A DNA stretch of 64,000 nt from Strongyloides papillosus. Taxonomy: Eukaryota; Nematoda; Chromadorea; Rhabditida; Strongyloididae. The position numbers were made by a program, and so were the translations under genes. The first letter of the stretch is position 1. The number at the start of each line of letters is the position of its first letter. Below the pieces are notes generated by a model. The model searched no databases. It saw only the letters and a program-made list of their open reading frames with translations, and was not told the origin of the DNA. The DNA lies in contig SRSI01000071.1 in assembly GCA_005656395.1 (NCBI GenBank), forward strand, positions 1,095,133 to 1,159,132, written 5' to 3'. Positions 24,775 to 36,149 of this stretch are shown piece after piece.

Positions 24775-26670
24775 TTAAAGTATAGAATGCAAAGCGGAAG
24801 CGAGGAGATTAATATCAGAACGGAGTTGATTAATAGCAAGTGCTAAAGATCTGTTATTATTTAACACTTCAATAGATTCAGTGTATGCATTATAACGAAC
24901 AATAAATGGTCTGTTCATGTTATTTGTAAACATTCTGAAATGAAAATATACTAAAAATTTTAAATTACTAATAAGTACCTTAATTTTTGTTGAGCTTCAT
25001 CGAAATTTTTAGTATAAAAATAAGCTGTTTGAAAACATGTTATCATACACTCTTGTTTAACTACACGATCTGGATCAAATCTTAAAATATTTGCTTTATC
25101 ACTAACAGCATGTGATAATTCACCAGCACTAGAAAGTAAACCGGCACCATAAACTTTAAGATTTCTATTCTTATTGAGATTATTCTCTTCATTTTCAACA
25201 AAGTTTTCACTATCTTCGGGGTCTGATGAATAACAGCCACACATGCCAAATTCTATTGAGAAAAAATATAAAGTAGCTAAGTTAGCTAAATCTTTCTCTG
25301 ATGCACCGAGTGAAGCAAGTCCAATTTCTTGAGAAAATTGAGCAAAATTTGGATCAGCAAATAATGCCATATGTCCCATTAACTCATGAACAGTGTCAGG
25401 TTCAGGTGTATAAAATGGGTCTGCATGGTGTCTTACGTACTGTGTACAATTAAAAACTCTGAAAGCAAGACCAGCTAAAAAATCTCTCGCACTTAGGTAC
25501 CCTGCTACAGGTCTTATTTTAAATCCTGTTTTAGCTATAAAAATATTATACATTAATCAATATTTAAAAAAAATCAACTGACACTTTAAAAATTTATTTA
25601 TATCTTCTAGTTGTGGAATGTTTTTTTCTGAATATCCACAATGTCTTTCTAGCAACTCAAAGTTATCTAAAAATTCTTTGCATGCATATTTTTTGTGAAG
25701 TTCACGTAGTTTTCTGTAAATAACTCCCCTAGAAAGATTGAGAGACTAAGTATTTTTTTTATAAAAATTTACCATGTCCTTATTTCCGCTTCAGTGTAAT
25801 TTATACGCGGAATAGGTTCACCTCTGAAAAAAAGTAAATTATTAAGTATTATGGATATTTTATTAAGGTATATACTGTTTGTAATTTAAAGCAATCTCGG
25901 CGAACATCATACGGCGTTCTCTATACTCTTTATCTTTGAATCCTGGATGATCAGCATCCAAACCAGCTCCATACATTATAACACGTTTGGAGCATATATC
26001 TAGATCATTTATGGTTTTTGGAAACCATTGAGAGCCACTTAAGGCATCTTCAGAGCCAGGATCTTCAATAACAGATGATCCTTTAGGATTAACAGTACTT
26101 GATACTTCCTCAACATCCAAGTTTTTATTTCTTAAGTCGTTGATAATATCAGATGTTGTTGTAGCATCCTCCCACTCCAATTCTAGAAATACTTCAATTT
26201 CTGATTGATTACCGGAACGTGGATCTCTTGTTTCAACATGCTTTATTGTTACATCACTCTAAAAATATATTATTTGAATTTAGATATATAAGAATATTTA
26301 AGAATGAAAAATAAACATTATTTTAATTTACTAACAGGTATAGATGATATTAAATTTGATAAGGTATTGCTATTACGTTGTGATTTTATGATTAAAGTTA
26401 ATAATTGTAGCCCTTCCTCATGACAACCATCTAAAGATATTTCTTTTTTAACAGTCTTAATATTTTCTTCAGGAACAAAAGGCATACCAATACTACCACT
26501 TCTACGGAATCTCATTTTATAAGAATTTAAACGGTCTTCAGGATTACTAGAAATAAAATAATTTTTACCACTAAATAGTAGACTTTTTATCAAACTTACA
26601 TTTCTGATGAATCAGAAGATGAAACAACAGATTTTTGTTTGTAATAATGAAATTTCATTCCAGATGCCAT
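24775..26670 (-). CDS. tph-1: Tryptophan 5-hydroxylase, serotonin synthesis
   Basis: Iron- and tetrahydrobiopterin-dependent hydroxylase; rate-limiting step of serotonin synthesis in serotonergic neurons. Seven exons join in phase (5' to 3'): 26670-26600, 26546-26336, 26258-25876, 25823-25773, 25728-25583, 25534-24979, 24934-24775; about 525 aa. The N-terminal part has an ACT-type regulatory region ([20 protein letters not shown]). The catalytic domain has [13 protein letters not shown] (the two iron-binding histidines) and FFSIEFG (the iron-binding glutamate). It matches tryptophan rather than phenylalanine or tyrosine hydroxylase at [30 protein letters not shown] and [17 protein letters not shown]. 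The C-terminal helix ([16 protein letters not shown]) is the tetramerisation region. One donor, GTCAGT at 25582, is non-consensus but is the only one that keeps phase into FLKSKTGF. A segment of about 20 Asn/Glu-rich residues after EFGMCGC is longer than in vertebrates. Confidence 0.95.
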
Positions 26671-28503
26671 AATTAATTTGTAATTGAATCTGAAAATAAA
26701 TTTTATTTTATATATTTAGATGATGTTTTAAAATATTTATTATAATTAAACAAAAGCAATTTTTAAAATTTATGTTATGATAGTTTTGAGTAAAAATTTG
26801 GAAGTAACTCTTCTTTTTTTGATGGTGCAAAATATATAAATGAATTTATATATATCTCTATATATATTTATATCTTCTTTTCTTCATTGAAACACAATGA
26901 ACTATGAATTTAAATGATGTGAAAGAAGACTACTTCTACTGTTTCAAGAAGGATATTTAATGAGGTATACAAATATATCTTTTTGAAAAATTATTTTTAT
27001 AGTCCTTAGATAATAAATTTTACCACTAGTAATTTGTAATGCGTGAAAAAGGAAATAAGATTTTAAATTAGGTATTTTAAGAAGATTGATATTGACATAT
27101 AATAGAACCTTCTTTTTATTTATTAATTTTCCTCAAAAATTTAAATATTCTTAATGTAATATCAAATTTCAAAAGAGGTATTGTAAATATTGGGAAAAAT
27201 AAAAAATTTTTACCCCTCATTACTTTTGAAATTTGAATCTTTTTGTTTTAAAATTTTTTATCGGTAGTAAAAAATATTTACCATGTAAAGATATTTTCTG
27301 GTTAGGTGAGATAAAAAATATTATAATATATCTATGTGAAAAACTAATTTTTAATCAGTTACTTGTACTTTAGGAATATTTTCAACAGATATTTAACTAA
27401 AATTAGCACTAAAAAATATCATTATATTTTGGAAAAAGTAACATTTAATATTAATTAATTTTTTTACTCTTGAAGTTTAAGAAGAAAAATACCGTAATAA
27501 ATAGATTTTTCTTTGTCATTAGCATTTTTTATCCAGTAAATTTTATTAACATAACAATATTTTAGACTACAATTGGTTAATACTTTTACAATAATTAAAA
27601 GATTACATTTATTACTAATTGGTATATTATTGACAATTTTAGGATTTATAATCATTAGGAAGTTTTAGAAATGTAAATACGTACATATCTTATTAAAACT
27701 AAGAAGATGAATTAATTAGGCTTCTAATTGATAAAAATGTAATAAAATAAAAAATTATTATTTATAATTAACTCCTTGATAAATTTTTTTCGGAAATGGA
27801 TTGTTGATTATGGGAATTATGAATATTTAATTATTTAATTATTTTAATATAACAACTGTATAGATTGTATTACAAAAAGTTAATTTTAAACCAATTTCGA
27901 TTATTGATAAATTAAGTGTAAAAACATAATTTTTTTTGGAAATTGACACTGGAAAATTAAAATTGTTTTAAGAATGTTTATCTTCTTCAACTATCCATAA
28001 CTTTAAAAAGAAAGTAAAAGAAAATTTCAATTTTTTATTCTGAAACAACCAATAGATTTCCTCATAATATTTAAAGTAATTTAATAAACATTGGATTTAA
28101 AACTGCCATTTGTTTATTTTCTTATAATTATTAAAGATAAAACCAAAAATTATAAAAAAAATTCATCATAACCTATTCAATGGGAAAATTTTTACAAATA
28201 TTTTTAGTGATAGAAATTCTCTTGTAATGTAGGTAAAGAATGTTATACTTTTCTATAGATTATACAAACAATAATTTTTAATGATATCATTATATATTTG
28301 ATTTACTAAGATATCATGTTAAGGAAAGTTTAATTGATGCGTTTGCAAATTTTTATTATTTTATAAAATATGATTAGTTAAAGTTATAGAGATAAATTGA
28401 TAAGGTACTTAATAAATAATCTTTTTCTTTAATTACCCAAATTATCTTCTAATAACTTTAGTATTTTAATTAATAACAAATGATAATATATAATAAGAAA
28501 GTT
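26671..28503. other. 1.8 kb region upstream of tph-1
   Basis: AT-rich 5' flank of tph-1 and 3' flank of the first lectin gene. A TATA-rich run lies at about 26840-26870. No supported exon. Confidence 0.45.
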
Positions 28504-30288
28504 TTAGGGACAAAAATTGTCAGGATCACAAGCAGGTTCTTCACAGATATAATTTGCAGCATTATTATAATCATTACAATCCGTCATAAACCATTTGCCT
28601 TTTGAATTAATCTGTACACAATTACCATTTTTATAATTAGGTTCATTAACATCCCAATTTGTATATAATCCTAAATCATTATTTGAATCCCATTTGAAGT
28701 TTCCATTTGAATCTGTATCATGTAATCCAATGCTATATGGATATGTGTTATATGAATTAAGTTGTTCAACCAAAAATTCATTTTTTTCGATTGAAAAATC
28801 ATTTACTAATGTTGAATTTGTACCATCTAATGGACAAATCATTTGTGCGGTACTCCATGTTGATGGAACTTCATGAACATAAATGCATTCAGCTGTCTTG
28901 AGACATTTTCTATCATTCTTAAATTGTATCATTGGTTGGGGACAGAAACAATTTGCGTACAAAGCACCATTTATCATATCTTCAATTATTGTTTGGTCGT
29001 TGAAGAAGTTAAAGCATTCAGATCCAAGAGCGGTTAATAGATTAACATTATTATTGCCATCATATTTTAAGGCAAATGTAACAATTAATATTCCTTTTTC
29101 TTTCATTGCTGCAGCTAAACGACAAGGATCTTCATCTAGTGACGGTTCAACACCTTCATCACATTCAATATTGGTTTCAGAACTAAATAAGTATACAACT
29201 TGTTTTCTATTCGGATTCCCTGTTGCACTACTCAATATTTTATCTGCTTTTTTTAAACCATCGTAAATATTTGGTTTTTCATCTCCATGATAAGGTACTG
29301 AGAGAATACCATCAATGAAAGATGAGGAATTTGTGAATTTATTAAGATCTGCCAAAATTGTTCCCGTTGTTCCCATACTAACAATACCAGCTCTACTATA
29401 TCTTTCATTGTTTTTACCCAACGTAAATCCAGTACCAACAAAACCAGCAATTGCTCCACCAATACCTAATAATCCTTGTTTATCGACACCCTTACTCGAA
29501 TCAACTACAAATACCATATCAACCCAAAGGTTTTGGATATTTTTCGAGCATGAAGAATCAAAGGGGCCATAATTTGATGGTGGATAGTTATGTTGTACAT
29601 CTTTACAAAATGATTCTAAAATATTTTCAATATTTAGATAATCTGTTGCATTAAAAACTCTTGAAGCATTTCCTGTAGCAGCAAGTAACTCGGTGTAGTT
29701 AAAAGCATTACCAACTCCAATTGCAAATATAGTTATATTTTTTTTTGTTGCCTCAACATTTATTTCTTTTAAACCTACTTCATTACCATCTTGACCATCA
29801 GTTATAAGTAGTAATACATTCGGATCAGTTTTTCTGTCTCCATCATAACCAAAGACCTGTTCAACAGCTGTTTTTAAACCTAAATAAATGTTTGTACCAC
29901 CACCCTTGTATGGAGCACTATTAATAGCGTTTTCAACAGCGCCATTACTTGTGTATTTATTTAAATTAAAATATATTTCTGCGGTTGCATCAAATAACAC
30001 CATACCAACATGGGACTTCTAAAAAAAATTATTAATATAAATTATATTCTATCTTACAGATACACTTTGTCCAACTTCAAGACTTTCATTAATCATTTTT
30101 GAAAGTGATTCCATAGATTGATAATAATTTGTTTTTCCAATAGATCCACTCATATCAACAACAAACACCAAATCAAGTGGACTTAACTCACATTTTTTAG
30201 GTAATTCTAATTTTAATGACGATCTTGTAGAACCATAAGTAAATGTCAATAAAAAAATTAAGAAAATAATTTTATTAAATAAAATCAT
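28504..30288 (-). CDS. Secreted VWA-VWA-C-type lectin protein (tandem copy A)
   Basis: Nematode clec-type secreted protein. Exons 30288-30058 and 30018-28504 join in phase 0; about 581 aa. Signal peptide (MILFNKIIFLIFLLTFTYG), then VWA domain 1 with an intact metal site (DMSGS, GGGTN, TDGQD). VWA domain 2 starts WVDMVFVVDSSKG and has a degenerate metal site. A C-terminal C-type lectin domain has the EPN motif (WDVNEPNYKNGNCVQI), typical of mannose-type specificity, and WFMTDCND. It ends CDPDNFCP. Nematode lectins of this form are often intestinal and infection-responsive, a family generality rather than something shown here. It pairs with copy B about 11 kb away; the last 394 bp are identical between them. 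Confidence 0.9.
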
Positions 30289-30320
30289 GATTATTATAAT
30301 TGTATTACTAAGTTGAAGAA

Positions 30321-30352
30321 ATTTATATATATGTTCAGTGATAACGTTATCA
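30321..30352 (-). promoter_or_regulatory. Conserved promoter of lectin copy A: GATA palindrome plus TATA box
   Basis: TGATAACGTTATCA (30339-30352) is a perfect palindrome with two head-to-head GATA sites. It is followed toward the gene by TATATATAAAT, and the ATG is about 50 bp further on. The same block with the same spacing lies before copy B. Two GATA sites fit intestinal GATA-factor control, which is inference. Confidence 0.6.
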
Positions 30353-31860
30353 TACAATGATCTTGTAATTTTTAATGCATCTTACTAAAAAATTATAATT
30401 TTTCATCTATTATAAGGGTTTTTTCCTACTAATCAAATTAAGTTTATTATATTGATAAGAATAATTAATAACATTATGTGTATATATATTTATTTAATAA
30501 ATTTAACTTCAAAATACCAAGAATTTATATTTGTACTTAAAATTAATGTATTTGTATCAACAAATTGTTGTCATCGTGTTAATAATTTATTGGTTTCATT
30601 TGCGAAAAATTATGTTTTTTTGAATCCAGAAATTTCAAATGTCAGATTTTAAGTTATTAAATTAATAAAAAATTTAAATTTTCTAAATGAAGATTCATAT
30701 CTACAAAAGATTAAAAAAATTTTTAGAGAAAGATCCTGTGAATTGAATATTTACATTTTCATACCTAATTCATTCACTATCATTACATCCGTTTGTAGAA
30801 ACTGTGTTCAACATAATCTTATTATTTGATGTGTTTGTTTCAAGAATGTGTTTAATCTTGCGTTCCTATCTAACTGTATTATTGAGATTTTGTGATTGTA
30901 GAACATGATTCATTTTCTATTATATGTAAAATTCCTCTCTAAATAAAAAAATACAATGCCTATGTAAGTTCATTAGATATCCATGACATTATTGGTTTTT
31001 AATATAAATGATTATTTTATGCCTTAAAAACACTAACAACTTCCTAATTATCTCACAGTTTTCTAATCTTCTGTTTCTAAACAATTTCCTATTAAAGTTT
31101 GAATATTATTTATCCTCAAAATAGTATATCCATCATGATTGTTCCTTTCTTCAAAATATACACTTATAAAATACAATTATGTTAAAATTGATTTTGACTT
31201 AATTTATTTTAATATTAAAATGAACTTTTTAAATAAAAGAAATGAAAAATGAATTGATAATAAATATAGTGCTTGCTTTTCTCTAAATGATAACATACAA
31301 GACATAAAGCGTTAAGCATACCATATTTTTACATTATTAAATTTGTTTTTTCTTGAGATACCAAAAGTGACACCATAATCATTTTATTATTGAGAAACAT
31401 ACACATTGTTTATAGATTCATGAAGAAGTCAATATTTTAGACAAAGTTATACAATTTTAAATTTTTCAATTAACAAATATTTAATCTTTTAGATATTCAA
31501 AATCCCAAACACTTATATTGTTTAAAATGCTTAAAATAATCAAAAATTTAAAATGTTAAAATTTGAAAAATTTGAACATAGTTTAATTTTTTCACGAGCA
31601 ATACATTTTTAATATTTAATCTTGATTTGTCGGAATTTGTCCGTTTTCTAGTGTAAGAAAAAATTTCGAAAATTCAAACATAATTTAGTATTGTTTACTG
31701 AAATTTTTTAATTAAATGCCAATAACACTTTTAAAAAATCAGAAACCTTTTAATTACGATCAAGTTGAAATGAAATACTTTCATATAAGAATGTTTAAAT
31801 ATATATAAAGAGAAAAAATACAAACGTAATGAAAAAACATGATAATTAAGCATATAAAAA
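30353..31860. other. AT-rich region upstream of lectin copy A
   Basis: About 1.5 kb with no supported gene. A 31600-31662 segment resembles repeats at 32050 and 35790 (see findings). Confidence 0.4.
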
Positions 31861-33519
31861 TTAATTATCATAATTCTTCAAAAAATCTGTCATATCTTCA
31901 ACATCATTGCTCTGAATCCTCTAAAAAATACAATTATATGGATCTTGTGGTTTTGTCATTATAAAATATTAACAGTTTCATATGTGTAATTTCAAAAAAT
32001 CGCTTCATATATCATGAATCATACAACAAATGTTTATGTAAATTGTTATACGCAAAAAAAATGGGACAAAGATCTGCGTAAAATGTATTATATTCGTCCC
32101 AGCTAATAAAATTCAAATTTTTTTTAACTTGTAGCTAATTTTACCGCAAATATTTTCCTCATGAAAATTAAAAAAATAATTATAAAATCATTGAAATAAA
32201 TCAATACACACAAAAATTTTGTGTGACACAATTTTTAATAAAATATATGTCGTTTTCAAATTTAATAAAAATTTGTTTTATTCAAAAAAAATCTCTTGAT
32301 TTTATGATAATTCTACTTTTGTTTAAAAATTTTGAATAGCCAATGTTATTATAAGAAACAAGAGACGTTATAGTGACAAAAACATATATAAAATTCTTAA
32401 TAGTGACATGTTATAATTTTACATTTAAACCGATCTTAATGAACACAAAAAACAAAGTATGATTTGTTTTTAAAACATCGATATAATTCTCAACCTATGT
32501 CACTATTAGTAGAAACAAAATACAGTCAACTCTCTCTATTAGAAACACCTCTATAAGAAACTTTCTTCTATAAGAAACCATAGTCTATGGTTTAAAAACT
32601 GAAATTAAATTTTCATACATTTTTTGTTTTTTATAGGAAACAAAAAGAAATCGTTGTTAGAAACTCTCTTCCTATAAGAAACCATGTAGATGATATTCTT
32701 AACATAAAATTGCTTTTTTATTTATTGAAAAAGATGTTGAAAATCAAAAATCGTTTCCATTTCAATAGAAATATTTATTATTTACACACTTTAGTCACAT
32801 AATAGTTGATGATATAGAAACAAATAATTTAACAGGATGTAATGTAGATCAAGACATATGCTTAGAAGATGAACCAATATATAATGATCCAGAAATTATT
32901 GCTTTATTAATTGATGAAGTTAAAAAAGTTTTCATATACTAAAGCAATATTCAATATTACATGATAAATCTTCTTTAAAAGAACTAGTTGAAAAATTTCA
33001 AAATAAAACATATCTCATGAAACAATCATTACCTTCTACCTTTTTCACCTAAATAAAGTCAAATTAGGATGGAAATTATATTAAATCATTTTCAATTGCT
33101 TAATCTGGGGAGTTATTTTTATTATAAACATTTAATGCATAGAATTTTAGTTTTTTTAGTGTTATTACTACATATAAGAGCTTTTAATATAGTAAATCTC
33201 TATAAAAAACCTCTAGTACATTCTCTATAAGAGACTACCAAATTTCTCGATCCCAGTATGTTTCTTATAGAGAGAGTTGACTGTATTTATAAGTTAAAGT
33301 TTTAGAATTAAAAAAAAACTTTTTGTTTAGAACATCCTCCTCAGTTAGACTTGGCAGCATTATTTTATTTACAAGATCCAGTTAAACATTGTTTTCAATT
33401 TCCTCAATGGCATTATCACCATCATCATCACCCTCCTTCATCTGTATATCCTCAGCTACCCGAATTTGAGAAGATATAATTGTTCTATGATCTTCAATTG
33501 TTTGATGTTCTCCAAACAT
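31861..33519 (-). pseudogene. Two exon-like pieces of an unknown small acidic protein, split by a pogo-like element
   Basis: Piece 1, 33388-33519: ATG then 44 codons (MFGEHQTIEDHRTIISSQI..., ending EEIENN) with codon use like neighbouring genes, followed by a GTTTAA donor. Piece 2, 31861-31920: after TTTTTTAG, 19 codons (RIQSNDVEDMTDFLKNYDN) and TAA. They join in phase 0 to a 63-residue acidic protein. The 1.5 kb between them holds the pogo-like element. The plus strand of piece 1 is also open for about 50 codons (LEHPPQLDLAALFYLQDPVK...), so the strand is not certain. Without the splice, piece 1 meets a stop and then stays open, which also fits a decayed gene or transposon ORF. No family recognised. 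Confidence 0.35.
32523..33283 (+). mobile_element. Non-autonomous pogo/Tigger-like DNA transposon
   Basis: Terminal inverted repeats CAGTCAACTCTCTCTAT... at 32523 and ...ATAGAGAGAGTTGACTG ending 33283, flanked on both sides by TA (32521-32522, 33284-33285), the target duplication of the Tc1/mariner/pogo superfamily. Length 761 bp. Subterminal TATAAGAAAC boxes recur near both ends. An interior plus-strand stretch (about 32805-32940) encodes an acidic DDIETNNLTGCNVDQ... segment like the C-terminal tail of pogo/Tigger transposases, then stops. No intact transposase. Confidence 0.75.
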
Positions 33520-33651
33520 TTTTTGTCACAAAAATACTTTAAAATATAAATCAAATGCTAATATAAGCAAGCTAATTATATAAATTAGAATAAAAGGCTA
33601 ATTTTTATGTTATTTTAATACTTTCAAGATATTTGATTAAGATATAAAATT

Positions 33652-33735
33652 TATTTATGTTTGTAAAAGTTATTTATTTATGTTTGTAAATGTTATTTCT
33701 TCATGTTTATAAATGTTATTTATTAATGTTTATTT
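33652..33735. repeat. 23-bp tandem repeat, about 3.5 copies
   Basis: ATGTTT(G/A)TAAA-containing units start at 33657, 33680, 33703 and 33726, a constant 23-bp period with a few substitutions. Confidence 0.6.
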
Positions 33736-34318
33736 TTTAAAATTACCAAGGTTTCTATATTTCTAACTTATTATGTTACAAAAAAATTTTTTTACATATT
33801 ATTTATTAAATTTTAAAAATGTTTTATTAAATTTTGCATATTGTTATAGAAAAAAAATTTGTCGCTGTTTGTGACAAAAAAATACCCATGTTTTTTTAAT
33901 AGTGACTGTCACTATTGCTTGTGACATATAGGTTTTTTTTGAATTTTTAAATTTTTGTCACTATTAGTTTTTGTGTGTATTTTTTTATGACATTATGTTT
34001 ATCTTAAAACTTAAATTGTGTTTTACGATAAATTTCAAAATACAAAGTTTTAAGTTAATTTTAAATAAATTTATAAATGCTTTTACAAACGGCTTTTTCT
34101 AACATATTATAATAATTTTTTAACATCTTTTAATAGTTTAAATTACTATAAATTGTATTTTTTTAAATTGCACTAATCCAATTTTTTTCAATACTTTCAA
34201 GATGTTATAACAAAACAAATAATAAACAATTTAATTTAAACTTTATTTAAGAATAAAGGAAATTATAGGTAAAAACAACCTTATTTATAATATTTTTAAA
34301 ACAAAATTTATATATTTA

Positions 34319-35240
34319 TTGGGTTGGTGCATAATTATTGCGGCATTTTTCCGCGAACTTTTTCTTCTTTTAAAATTGACATTTGTTAGAATTTTTTCGA
34401 TAAAAATAATTCTCACATTCCAATTAGTGGGATGCAAATTGAAAATTATATTCATATTCGCCATATTATGCTCTGGCATTTCGAGAAAGATTGGGATGAA
34501 AAACAGTAATTTAGCGATATAAACGAACTTTTTGTGAAAGAATAATCAGCAAAAATCATGTTGGAAGATTGTTCAAGAAATTGAAATTTGGTAATTTTAA
34601 TTGAGTTTTCTTTAAATTTGGTTTCTGTTGATTGTTTTTTTGCCAATAAGTTCGTTAAGATTGCAAAACGAATGTGCTGCTTTCTAACCTTTCTCAAAGT
34701 GTTAGTGCATGATATGATGAATATGGGTATAATTTTCAATTTGTATCTCAATATTTGAAATGTGAGAATTATTTTTATAAAAAAACAAATTAAAAAAACG
34801 CCAATTTTTAAAGAAAAAAAAATTCACAAAAAAAATGCCGCAATAATTATGCTCTAGTACTTCAAGAAAAGCGGAAGGTAGCACAATTATTTCGTGATTT
34901 CCACAAACTTTCTTGACGAAAAAGCAATCAACAATAGCCAAATTAAAGGAAAATACAATTTGAATTACCGAATTTGAATTTCTCAACCATCTTTTAACGT
35001 GGCTTTTGTTGATTATTCCTTCACCTAAAGTTCGTTTGGATCGCTAAATAATTGTTTTTCATCCCAATTTTTCTTAAAGTGCCAGAATATAAAATGGTGA
35101 ATATGAATATAATTTTCAATTCGCATCTCACTAATTGGAATGTGAAAATTATTTTTATGGAAAAAAATTTTAAAAAATGTAAATTTTTTAAGAGCAAAAA
35201 CGTTGCGAAAAATTGCCGCAATAATTATGCACCAACCCAA
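34319..35240. mobile_element. Palindromic mariner-derived element
   Basis: Ends TTGGGTTGGTGCATAATTAT... and its reverse complement, with 27 matching terminal bases and TA on both flanks (34317-34318, 35241-35242). These are mariner-type termini. The 922 bp interior is built from several mariner 5' ends. The plus-strand left part and the minus-strand right part both encode an IENYIHIxHI...FWHFxKxWDEKQ helix-turn-helix start. A further inverted copy covers about 34500-34770 (minus), and an internal terminal repeat (GCCGCAATAATTATGC, about 34838) begins another copy. All copies carry stops and frameshifts. A foldback MITE is the best description. Confidence 0.8.
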
Positions 35241-35787
35241 TATTATTTAAATTTCTATCATTAATATTTACATTTCTTTATGTTATACCGACGTCTAACA
35301 CAAGATTAAATTATAAATCTTGTTTATGAAAAATTATGCATTTTTGTTCATTTTAAAAACTAATTTTATAGTCTTTTAACTTAAAAAATTTTCAAAAACT
35401 AAAACAATATTTTTAATTGATTATAATTTGTGGTGAATAATTATTGCTTTTTGTTACTATTGTTATGAAATTTTAATTCCTAACCTTATTGTTATTAGTA
35501 TATTGTTAAAAAGAATGATCTTTGTTAAAACGTTAACAACTTTATACGAAATTTACTTCTAATAACGTACTACGTAAAATATTATAAAAATTAGTTAGAC
35601 TTTAAGATGAGCACATCATGAAAATATCAAGATTAAATAAACGTTTCATTAGTTAAAATACCAGACATATACAGTTTTCCAAAGAAAGGGCAAAATTTAT
35701 TTAATGATTAAAAAATGTGCGTCGTTATAAAACATCTTGTTGACGCTTCATATTTTTAAATTTAAATAAAATTTAGTTTTTTTAACA

Positions 35788-35850
35788 GGTGAGACATTTT
35801 AATGCATTCTACGGAGATTTGTCACAATTTGTCCCATTTTTTGTGTGTAT
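35788..35850. repeat. Dispersed repeat, related to 32050-32110 (inverted) and 31600-31662
   Basis: GGAGATTTGTCACAATTTGTCCCATTTTTTG is partly matched in reverse complement at 32050-32110 (AAAAATGGGACAAA...) and directly at 31622-31662 (GATTTGTCGGAATTTGTCC). Probably ends of a DNA transposon family. Confidence 0.4.
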
Positions 35851-36149
35851 TTGATAGAAAATGAAACATTACCACAGAACGATGCAAATAAATGCGTATT
35901 TTCTATATTAAATCTGTTAAAAACAGTAAAAATAGTTCAAAATTAAATTTACTATTACATAAAATGAAAAAACAATTTTGAGCGAGTGAAACGACTTCAA
36001 TCTATCTCCAATAATTTAATGAATCATTGGTTTATAAAAAGGTTCTGATAAGGAAGAATTTGAATAATCATATTCAAATTATCTATTTAAACACTATTAT
36101 ATAAATTAATTGTATTTTGAGATATTTATAGTAAAGGTTTTCAGTTAAA

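Noticed and set aside
27464..27655. Minus-strand ORF upstream of tph-1
   Set aside because: Ile/Asn/Lys-rich low-complexity translation typical of AT-rich noise, no splice-compatible neighbours.
28694..29654. Plus-strand ORFs opposite lectin copy A (and the equal ones opposite copy B)
   Set aside because: Antisense shadows of the lectin genes; identical in both copies only because the sense sequence is.
34285..35264. Several 60-100 codon ORFs on both strands
   Set aside because: All fall in the palindromic mariner-derived element; they are broken copies of the same transposase start, not separate genes.
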